Below are positions 1 to 20,125 of a stretch of 64,000 nucleotides of DNA, one piece after another. The position numbers were made by a program, and so were the translations under genes. This DNA comes from Brachyhypopomus gauderio (Eukaryota; Chordata; Actinopteri; Gymnotiformes; Hypopomidae). The DNA lies in NCBI RefSeq assembly GCF_052324685.1, contig NC_135211.1:13300740-13364739 (forward strand), read 5' to 3'. The notes beneath the pieces were generated by a model. That model had not been told where the DNA came from and did not search any database. It saw only the letters and a program-made list of their open reading frames with translations. Each line of letters starts with the position of its first letter. Positions within the stretch are counted from its first letter, which is position 1.

Positions 1-202
1 TGATTAATACGTGTATAACTTTAGAGAAAAACTCTTGCAAGTGGCCTATACTAAACATCTCATTGGTTTAGGAAACGCAGGATATGCGTTAGCCGTTTAG
101 GACGAAGACCCTGGACTGTCCAGACTGGTCTTCGGGCTGCAGTAACCAGTCTACGCCTGCTGACATTCCGCGTACGTTGCTTTGAGTGGTATTAAAACTT
201 AC

Positions 203-744
203 TGAAATAAAAGCCTCTTTCTCCACACACGAACTGAAGCGTGTCCACTAGTTCTCCACCACAGAGGGTCTCTGCCGAGGCTTGTAACGAGTGCAGTGAC
301 AATGCCACTGTGAAGAGCAACAATCTACTCGATGAAGTCATCTGCAAAATGAAAACAAGTTCGCATTTAAATCGATGCTGGACTAACCCACGCAAACGAG
401 CTGGGATGAGCTATCGTCGAGCAGCGTTCAGTTGCATGGAAGTTTTTTTTTTTTTGCACAAACATCAGCCCCATCAAAGCAATTGAACACAAGGCTATTT
501 ACAACAAGAATGTGTAACTGACGTCCGTGCAAATACCGACTATTTAGATACTATTTGAATCTGACAAAAGATTTTGGAATTCATGGTTTGAACATGTAGC
601 TACGATAGCTAAATCACTACAGAATAAGTGTTTTTTATGAGGTGATTTAAGAAATTTCACTGCTCTTACCGCTGTTCTCCGCTTCTCCGCTCTTCTGCAC
701 GATCTACATGAAGAGTGCGAGGTGACTCTCTGGTGATCCTCCAT
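203..744 (-). CDS. igf2: Insulin-like growth factor 2, first two coding exons (partial gene)
   Basis: Encodes the N-terminal part of a secreted insulin-family growth factor that signals through IGF/insulin receptors. Coding exon 1 is 744-670; its product starts MEDHQRV and carries the Cys/Arg-rich [15 protein letters not shown] segment that I recall from fish igf2b leaders. It ends at a GTAAGA donor in phase 0. Exon 2 is 341-203, after a TTTTGCAG acceptor. It encodes a hydrophobic signal segment ([11 protein letters not shown]) and then the B domain, with [16 protein letters not shown] and a GFYFS end, and stops at a GTAAGT donor in phase 1. The remaining exons (C, A, D and E domains) are not in the window and would lie to the left. 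The start ATG has G at -3 and +4. The B domain has CGERGFYFS, partway between typical IGF1 (CGDRG) and IGF2 (CEDRG) forms; the exon 1 leader is what makes igf2 the better call. The a/b paralogue is not certain, though the leader looks b-like. Confidence 0.85.
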
Positions 745-989
745 CGCCTGTTCTAAATGAAAAAGTGATTCGACCGGTTTGAAATGCAGTGGGTAGTCCC
801 AGAAGGTCCGTTTAGTTTCCGAGCTGTTGCATTTGTGTGAATGATGATGCTCGAGGTTGTCTCAGAGTTCAGAGAACAGTCGGGGAACGGTAGTGAGAGG
901 CAATTTATACCAACACCCGCCCATCGCCCCGACTGCCCCTTGCGCATGTGTGAGCTGCAGTAGCTTCGAGACAGAGTGCATTAACGTTA
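745..989 (-). promoter_or_regulatory. igf2 upstream region, promoter or 5' UTR, cut short by a transposon
   Basis: This stretch lies between the igf2 start codon and the Tc1-like element at 990. It should hold the proximal promoter and/or 5' UTR of igf2 unless an upstream noncoding exon lies beyond the transposon. No clear TATA box was found. The assignment rests on position only. Confidence 0.35.
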
Positions 990-2451
990 CAGGTGCTGGT
1001 CAAAAAATTTCTCGTGAAAAAGTTCGTTTATTTAAGTAATTCCATTCAAAAAGTGAAACTTGTATATTATACTCATTCATTACACACAGCTTGAAATATT
1101 TCAATGCTTATTTTTTTTAATTGCATGATTATTACTAACAACTAATGAAGACCCCAAATTCAGTATCTCAGAAAATTTGAATTTTGTTTCAATACTGAAG
1201 ACACATCGTGGCACACACTAAACAGTTAAATAACTCAAAACACCTGCAAAGACCTTTAAATGGTCTCTTAGCCTAGTTCTGTAGGTTACACAATCATGGG
1301 GCAGACTGCTGACTTGACAGTTGTCCAAAAGACGACTATTGACACCTTGCACAAGCGGGGCAAGACACAAAAGGTCATTGCTAAAGAGGCTGGCTGTTCA
1401 CAGAGCTCTGTGTCCAAGCACATTAATAGAGAGGCGAAGGGAAGGAAAAGATATGGTAGAAAGAAGTGTACAAGCAATAGGGATAACTGCACCCTGGAGA
1501 GGACTGTGAAACAAAACCCATTCAAAAATGTGGGGGAGATTCACAAAGACTGGACTGCAGCTGAAGTCAGTGCTTCAAGATCCACCACGCACAGACGTAC
1601 GCAAGACACGCGTTTCAGCTCTCGCATTCCTTGTGTCTCTTGAACAAGACACGGCGTCAGAAGAGTCTCGCCCGGGCTAAAGACAAAAAGGACTGGACTG
1701 ATGCAGAGAAGTCCAAACTTATGAGAGGAAATGCATAGAATTCATGTTGATTGAGGTCCAGTGTAAAGTTTCCACAGTTCGTTTGGGGTGCCATGTCATC
1801 TGCTGGTGTTGTTTCACTGTGTTTTCTGAGGTCCAAGGTCAACTCAGCCATCTACCAGGAAATTTTAGATGCTGCTGACCAACTTTATGGAGATGCAGGT
1901 TTCATTTTCCAACATGACATGGCACCTGCACACAGTGCCAAAGCTACCAGTACCTGGTTTAAGGACCATGGTATCCCTGTTCTTAATTGGCCAGCAAACT
2001 CACCTGACCATAACCCCATAGAAAATGTATGGGGTACTGTAAAGAGAAAGATGCAATACACCAGAGCCAACAATGAAGAAGAGCTGAAGGCCACTATCGG
2101 AGCAACCTGGGCTCTCATAACACCTGAGCAGTGCCACAGACTGATGGACTCCATGCCACACCGCATTGCTGCAGTAATTCAGGCAAAAGGAGCCCCAGAG
2201 TGCTGTACATGCTCTTTTCATTTCCTAAAAATCCTTTTTTTGTACTGGCCTTAAGTAACATTCAAATGTTCTGAGATACTGAATATGGGGTTTTCATTAG
2301 TAGTCAGTTATATCCATCGAATTAAAATAAATAAACACTTGAAATATCAGTCAGTGTGTAATGAAGGGGTACACTATACAAGTTTCACCTTTTCAATGGA
2401 ATTTCTGAAATAAATCAAGTTTTTCATCATATTCTAATTTTATGACACCTG
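990..2451 (+). mobile_element. Tc1/mariner-family DNA transposon with long terminal inverted repeats
   Basis: A 1462 bp element flanked by TA on both sides (988-989 and 2452-2453), the Tc1 target duplication. The ends begin CAGGTG on each strand. The left repeat (about 990-1100) and right repeat (about 2340-2451) pair over roughly 110 bp. They share segments such as TTCCATT..AAAAGTGAAACTTGTAT and CATTACACAC. The long repeats resemble the IR/DR layout of fish Tc1 elements. The body carries a broken transposase. Confidence 0.92.
1296..2254 (+). pseudogene. Tc1-like transposase, disrupted
   Basis: Two open segments of one transposase. The first (1296-1643) encodes the N-terminal helix-turn-helix DNA-binding part, beginning MGQTADL and including KEAGCSQSSVSKHINR. 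The second (1751-2254, downstream part) encodes the DDE catalytic core with QHDMAPAHSAK and the SPDHNPIENVWG motif near the third acidic residue. Between about 1600 and 1750 the frame is broken by stops and shifts, so the copy is presumably non-autonomous. Its TIRs still look intact. Confidence 0.88.
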
Positions 2452-2453
2452 TA

Positions 2454-3982
2454 TACTAAAACAAACTTAGGTTTGCAAAGAATATTTACCTGAATAAACT
2501 TCAAACACCTTTTCTGATCACTGTATGCTTTCTTTCTGATTTTCAAAACCGTGATTAAAAGGACTGCATAAAATATGCAATAGCCTAATCCTGTCAGAAC
2601 AACGCTTTAGGAAAACAATTATTCAATTATTATTTTTATGAGACTTGGGCATTCTCATATGCATTGTTTACGAATAACAGCCTCCCACATTGATCTGAAT
2701 GGCAAACGTTTGACACCCCGAGGTGTTACGGTGCTACGATCTAAGTTTCTATCCTTTCTGATATACATGCTCAGTCAGACTTACCGTTTTGGCAACAAGA
2801 AAACTGTACATCAAATAACCAGGCGCATTGTTAATCAAATGTCTTCTGCTTTAAATACCTTTTGTCAAGAGGTCAACGAAAGGAATTTTAATTGAGGGGA
2901 GACTGCATTCTTGCTTCTCACCATAACAAAGGGGGTTGCAGTCGCATTCCAACGTATGCAAACACAAGACTGAAATTTCACTGTCACGCGAAACAAGCGC
3001 GTCTTTTTGGCTGTGCCAGCGCGCCTGTACCTGACATCAAACCCGTGGCTGGCATTCTGCACTTCTGTACGCCCCTCGTAGTCTGAATAAGGGAGATCTA
3101 TCTAAATTACTTCATTTCGTCATATTTACACAGGGTGCAGTTTATAGAGTGATGTAAAAATAATGAGATCTTTCTTTGTCTTGAAGGAAAATACATAATT
3201 AAATCTGTAATTAAATTAGCTTATGGTTTTATGTGTGCATTTTATGAGCAAAACAACATTTTATGTGCATTGTACAATGCACTACTGGATAGTAATAGCA
3301 AGCTGTTAAGCAAATAACTTTCTAACAGTTTATTCCAATAATTAAATTAATATGCACTACTGTAATTGCATGTAAAACAAGCACATTGTACGTTCAGAAG
3401 TAGGCTACTGGTGTTCCTGTAGTACTATTACATTTCACTGCTGATATAATTAGATGAGCAGGGAACATGTCGCAACATGCCTCGCACTGAGGAGATTCTC
3501 TTCTCTTGCGGCTAGGCCCAGATTATCTCAGTCCACTCCCCCGGTCAACACCCCAAAGACGGGAGCTGGAGTGCTTTAGCAATTCTCCTGGCGAAAGCGT
3601 TTACATATCAAGCAACTTTACACTGTCGTAGCCGAGCACCACGTGTTTCCTTTGTGTTTCCTTGGGTTCAACATCCATAATATGACACGTGCGCTCTGGC
3701 ACTCTCAAGTGGTGTAAAAATGATATAACAACTTGCACGAAAGTCATGTATGCGGTTTCTTGTAACCACTTTATAGCCTACCTGTAATGTCACCAAACCT
3801 ATAAAAATCACATCCTCTCTAAAACAATGATAAGATCTTACCTGTATGATTTAACATAATATCGAATATCAAAGCAATAGACCTACAATACCAATGTTTT
3901 TCTCGGGAAATGTAACATTTCTGCATAGCTAAAAAAAAGTTTTTTTTTTATTTTTTATGATACCATACCATATTATACCATA
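2454..3982. other. Intergenic DNA upstream of igf2
   Basis: No gene recognised. The open frames at 2638-2895 and 2892-3086 show no homology I can name. A CACGTG E-box lies near 3640 in a locally less AT-rich stretch (about 3480-3680) that could be regulatory, but nothing decides it. Confidence 0.4.
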
Positions 3983-4136
3983 CAGAGCCGGAGTGGCTAA
4001 TTGGGAGATTCGGGAGGATTCCCGATGGGCCGGCTCATGTCAATCTCTAGTTTGGGCCGATTGCGAGGGAAAATAATTTTGGGCCGGATTTGGGCATGAA
4101 ACTCCCGGACTGAAAAAGGGGCCCACTCCTGCCCTG
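3983..4136. mobile_element. Short hAT-like MITE
   Basis: A 154 bp element. Its left end reads CAGAGCCGGAGTGG and the reverse complement of its right end reads CAGGGCAGGAGTGG, so 12 of 14 positions match as terminal inverted repeats. The flanking 8-mers are ATACCATA (3975-3982) and CTACCATA (4137-4144), 7 of 8 identical. CAG...CTG ends with an 8 bp duplication point to the hAT superfamily. There is no coding capacity. Confidence 0.75.
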
Positions 4137-4144
4137 CTACCATA

Positions 4145-6459
4145 TAACAGTTATACCATACAACAATCTAATCATGGACACAATACCCATGTCCACACTT
4201 ACCTGAAGTTTATTTCTTGAGTTACAGCATCGCTCCATTACAATTGGGATTGAGGCTTTGACATTCAAAAAGATAGCCATGTGCTAACAATGCATGCAAG
4301 TACAGTTTCCTTCCGGGTCTTGATCAGATAGATTCATAAATAGAAATCTTGGAAATGTGCAGACTGAAAGTTCATGAGCTAACATGCTTCACAAAAAAGA
4401 GAAGGTGCAAAGTGGAAATTCCTGGAAGCTGATCCTGGGTCTGTCTTTCTTCCAGAGGATGCGAGTTCTCAGAAGACGTAAGCAGAGCGCTGTCAGGGGG
4501 TGATCAGGGAAGTCTCCTCCTGCCTCTGTACTCCTGGGCCAGTCATTTGTTAAGTGTTTGTTTTTTAAGCAGCATATGGGCTGGTGGCCTCACAAGTAGT
4601 ACCACCTGACGAACACTAAAAACCGGATAGTGGCGATGCATGAGATACAAAAATCTGTATCATCTTCCGTGAATGAAAAGTCCTCATTATCACCACCATT
4701 CCTCTATGGTAGATATCTACTGGTACGGAGGAGCACAGAAGAAGCCACAGACATGGTAAGCACTGTAAATATCTAACTACAGTACTTCACTGTCAGTGCT
4801 CTCCAGAACATGGCTCTGAATCACTAACCCACCACCCACAACAAGGCTTAAAAAAGATTCAGAGTGAAGGCAACAGGCAATAATTTATTTATAGATTTCT
4901 ATTTTTAAGGTTGGGTGAATTGCGTAGTAAAATGTGCCATCATATTTTTTAGGCTGGATAGTATTTAATGGGTTTCCATGTCCGTGATCACGTGAATAAA
5001 CATTGTTTGGCCAAATCGGCAAAATTGCCTATTGTCTATCATGATGCGTATCAGCCAATGGAGGTGGACAATGACATCGTCTGTTGGCCCCGCCCTACAG
5101 AAGACAGCAAGCTTTTCCCTTTAACTCAATGGCAATTCTTTCTAATAAGCACATATTTTGATACAAAAAAAACTTTATAATTGAGTAGCAATAGCAATGA
5201 CCTGGTAACAGTTTGGTTGTGGGTGTTCAGCTGGTACAAGTTTGTCAGGTTCAGAAATGAGTGTTGCTGGGTTTGTTTGTATATATACACACACACAATA
5301 TTATAACTGCTTATAATATCATGTGTTTCAACACATCTCCCATATGTGATACATCTGTTCATCCCCAGCCAGGTTCTTGGAACAAATGGGCATCTGGTCC
5401 ATCAGGTAGACATGGAGTGCGTCATGGAGGGAAGGAAGGAGAGCTTCCAGATGGAAGTTCTGGCCTATAAAGAATATGTCAAACTCTTGGCCGGCCCTGC
5501 TATAGTCTGGAAGAACAGCCATAATGATTTCAGGGAAAGAGGGGAAAAAAAAGACTTTTTGATAAACTTGGTGACTTTCTCAAGACCACTTGTGTATTTT
5601 TCTGATGTCCCAAAGTCCCATTTGACTGCTCACTTTGTAAGGATGCTTTTGATGTCATGTTGACACAATGCGTTTGCTTTTTTTTTTTTTAGTAGAACTG
5701 ATCTAATTCTTTACAGGTTTACTCATATATAACCTGGTCAACTATCATTGATCCAAGAGTGAGAATTTGCAATGGTCACCCACTGTTTGTTTCTCTCCAT
5801 TTGTGCTGTCCACCAAATGGCTGTATTTTGAATTCTCCTCCCTTTGCCTTTTTGTTATTCATCCTGCCATTCCAACCACTCTGTTGTCATCACATGGTCC
5901 TTGTTTAAGGTCATTGTGTTGCCCATTTAAACTGTTTCTTCTCACACTGTTGTTGGTTCCACTGAGTTGTTGCCCTTGAACCTGCTGTGATTGTTTCTAA
6001 TATTGTTATCATCGTGAATGTTTGTTTGCCCTGTTGATCTCCATCGAGTGTGGGTTTGTTTTCCCTTGTTGTACGTTGTTTGTTGATAAAACCATGGCTT
6101 GCACCTGCATCCTGCCTCAAGTGTCTTGCTTGGCCCAGTATAAAAAGTCTCATTTTGAACAGTTATCCTTCCAAATTACTCCAGAGTTTTGCCAAATACT
6201 GTAGTGGGATTTAGGTTTGCTTTATCTTTCCTCACCAGATCCTAGCAGTCATTGCTCCATGATGCCTTTGTGGTTTGTCTAAGAGCAGCAAGGTTGGCAA
6301 TAGTTGAATGGCTTCCAAAAACAATATCGATAGTTAACACACAATCAGCCACGAAATATAAACTGGGGTGAAGCGAATAACATCTTGTTACGACGGCATC
6401 TCTCAAGGGGTGAGGGTGAAGGGAACAGTCAGTTCTTGAAGACGTGAAGATCCAAGTGA
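4145..6459. other. Intergenic DNA, no gene recognised
   Basis: AT-rich spacer. It includes an open frame at 5346-5663 (105 codons, with VLGTNGHLVHQVDMEC) that I cannot assign. Around 5050-5100 there is a CCAATGG box near a CCCCGCCC box, a promoter-like pairing without a recognised downstream gene. Confidence 0.4.
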
Positions 6460-6810
6460 AATGGGATGAAATGTGACGGATATACAATTGGGTCAGAGCA
6501 TCTCCAATGTGGCACGTCTTGAGACGAGATCCAGTTTCGAAATGGTCCAAGGAAGTTCAGCCAGTGAACTGGCGACAGGGTCATGGGCACCCGAGGCTCA
6601 CTGGTGTGCACGACCCTACAGAAAAGCCACCACACCATAAACGTCTGAAAACGTTCATGCTGAAAGTAAACCTTGTACAAGACATAAAGAACCTGCTGCT
6701 AACACGCTGGTGCCAGATACTACAGGATATCTTCAGAGGTCGTGTGGAGTTCAGCGACGTGAACCTACCCATTAGGCAGGTGACTTTAATGTTATGGCTG
6801 ATTGGTGTAT
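6460..6810 (+). mobile_element. Decayed, internally deleted Tc1/mariner-like element (3' end present)
   Basis: The stretch carries pieces I recognise from a widespread fish Tc1/mariner family: GTCAGAGCATCTCCAA near 6492, AACTGGCGACAGGGTCATGG near 6567, and CTGCTGCTAACACGCTGGTG near 6692. The right end is TTAATGTTATGGCTGATTGG near 6786. The middle of the transposase is missing, which leaves about 350 bp. The left boundary was not found and is approximate. Confidence 0.65.
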
Positions 6811-7599
6811 TTCTTAAACTTTCGTCTTGGTCCCAGTGACCCCTGTAACCCAGGGACCAAATACAATGAACCTCAGCTGCAGAGTTGTGGCAGGAACAGT
6901 GGAATGGCTAGATTTGTTTTTTAGTCTTTAATCCTATTGTCCTACTGGACTTTTAAAATGCAAGTCTTCAAAACTTACACGAGTAATATATGAATACACC
7001 TTCATGAAAACTAGTCTTGCAAATGACTGAACAGACACTGTTACCTTCTAAATATTGCTGTATTTGGATATAACGTACATATATGGATGCACATTTCAAT
7101 TCTAGAAAAGCCATGAATATTTTATATCTTTGTTTTATGGACAGAAACAAACCTTTCAACTGACATTCATTATACATAGCCTGTTTAATAACAAGCACAA
7201 GAAGCACCCTTAAAAACAAACAAAACAAAATAAATTAACAGCCTGAATCATTTCCCAACTTAAAACCTCAAACCAAAACAAATAACACGAAATGGAATAA
7301 AAAGAAATGTACACCGATGTTTGCAGCCTTCACCGAACAGTAACATCCTACATCTGGGAGTAGGCAGGAACCCCTAAAAGCTAAATGCTTAATAATTCAG
7401 GCATGCAAGACATCCTTCTGTACTCTCTTTTAGGTTAAAGCTGAAAATGTAACGTGAAAAGAAAAAAATAATAAATCCATGAAAAGCCCTAGTCCACCGC
7501 GGGTGCTTGTGGGTGCTGGGAACTGGAATTACGGCTTCATCCTTCGAAGTGTTGTAACACTGTGCCCTGCAACACTGGCCCTCTGTAATAACTCTGGAA

Positions 7600-7860
7600 G
7601 CTACGCTGTGCACGTGCACCCACAGCGGGACCGGAGCGCAGCGGCCGAGACGGCGAAGCCCGTCTCGCCCGCAACCGCAAGGTCAGCGCACGGTAACACC
7701 TCGGGCAAGATTCACCACAATGACGTCATCACCCACACCGAGACTACGGAGCTCCGCGCGAGGTTGGCCAATGGAAATAAACTACTTCCTCGCCGACCTA
7801 CGGTCAGGAGGCTGTTTCACCTACTGTCAGCAGACTGTTCGTTCTTGTGGTTTTGAATGC
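7600..7860. promoter_or_regulatory. Promoter-like GC-rich island with CRE and CCAAT box
   Basis: A CpG-richer stretch in AT-rich surroundings. It holds a perfect cAMP-response-type palindrome TGACGTCA at 7721-7728 and a CCAAT box (GGCCAATGG) at 7766-7774. It lies about 430 bp beyond the cpt1a stop codon, so it is not the cpt1a promoter. No transcript start or gene could be assigned on either strand. Confidence 0.4.
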
Positions 7861-8295
7861 GATCCTTTTTTTTTTTTTTTTTTTTTAAGTGCTTCGAGCA
7901 AGGTCACCACCTGTTAAATTACTGCTAAATGCAATTAATTAATGGGGTTAAATTAAACTGACTAGGGCTTAACCCTTACACCTCCCTCTATGTCCGTCAT
8001 TAAGGCACCAACGCAGGTAGTGCCACCAGTTTTAAACGCTACTGATGAGGAGGAGTCTGACTCTGAAGTGGGTCTCGGACAGAACTTGCTTACACACTTT
8101 TGTTTACATATGCGTGCATGCACAGAGAAACGCAGACACTCGCACAGACATTCTCTCGCAGACATCCTCTCGTTCATGCAGACAAATGTCAAGAACTTAA
8201 ATTCCTTCAACTCAGACCCATGTTTCCTATCTGAAGGTTGTTTAAATGATACAGAACAGAAGGTAATTAATAAGGCAAAAGAAAACGATGTAGTC

Positions 8296-18700
<10,405 letters not shown>

Positions 18701-19145
18701 AGGCACATCTTGTGCCGTTAGGGTAACGTTTCGCTGAGCCTACCCGCCACTCTCCGTGAGAAGTTACAACAGCGCCCCCCGTAGGAGCGGAGTGGAACTG
18801 GGCGCAAAATAAAAAAATATATAAATTTTTCCTAATATTTAAGCTAATATTTAAAGAATGACGATATTTTGATCAAACAAACAAACAAAAAACAATATTT
18901 AAAAGAAATTTTTTTACTACCAACATAATAGCTACCTTTATTTACGCCTGTCCTACCGGTTTGACACTACCTCTATTCTACCAGTAGGTGGCCATAGGAA
19001 CACACAATATCCGAACGTAGTTGAAAGAGCGGATTTGCTCCGAGCGACCTCATCAAACTGGGATCCTCACTGCCGAATGACAGGAGACTTTTTGGAAAAG
19101 TAAACAGTCTTGCATTTCAGCAGAAAGTGTCAGCGGTGGACCAAC
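18701..19145. promoter_or_regulatory. Shared intergenic region between divergent cpt1a and mfge8
   Basis: The two genes are head-to-head, with start codons about 1.2 kb apart. The mfge8 promoter and 5' UTR must lie here or a little to the left. An in-frame ATG at 19110 precedes the chosen mfge8 start. No TATA box was recognised. Confidence 0.4.
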
Positions 19146-20094
19146 ATGATGCACAGAGGAGACCGTGGTTTTAATCTCAGCATCGTTGTTTTAATCGTTT
19201 GCTGTGTTTGCGGTGTGAATGGTAAGTCTTTCAATAGTTGTGTCTTGCTGTTTGTGGTATTTTTATGTTGGTCTAAATGTAGGCATGAAGTACTTAGGCG
19301 TCTGTAGTGGAATCAGTTATCTATAAAACTACCATGTAGTTTGATGTGGTTTAGTTAAATCCATTTAAATTCTGATTCTATTTGAAACAAAATGACAATG
19401 CAATTAACAAATGATTGGCGGGGGGGGGGGGGGGGGGTGCATCTAAGTGCTTTTTCTATGAGGACTGTAAACTTAACATATCTTGCTGGGTCTAATTCCC
19501 AGAATTGTCATTGGAGACCTAATGTAAACATATAAGTGTCATTAACAAACATTCCCAGGGCGATTTTATGTCATCTTTCTTTCTTTAAATTTTCACTTTG
19601 CTTTTTTTTTTTTTTTGCTGTGAAACCCACTGTTTCCTATCTTACATTTGACACCACCGTACTCTTTGAAATAACAATCTGTGCTCATTCTGACCAGACC
19701 ATCTACACACAGCAGCAGGTGCTGTCCTTCACATCTACATCTCCAGCGTCCCACAGTCATTCTTATCCAGAGCAACTTCCATATTAATCAATTTAACAGT
19801 ATGCGGGCTCCTTCTGCTCCATTACCTTCCCCTGTTCATTGTTTATGAATGATTACAGGACCTGTTTGGAACCCGGGGTGCATCGGTCCTCGCAGACGCC
19901 CCATTGCCCATGCTGTTCACAGCTCGGACCTCCTTTTGTACCGTCCTGCGTGCTTCTCCCATTGAGCCGTGCAAAAGCATTCCCCTCCTGTTCGCCTCTT
20001 TTTCTCTTGCCAAACTTAACATGCAGGACGTGTCAATCTGTTCCCAAAATGTTGCAAATGACCCCTCTGTTTGTGCTCCATGCTCTGACATTCT

Positions 20095-20125
<31 letters not shown>

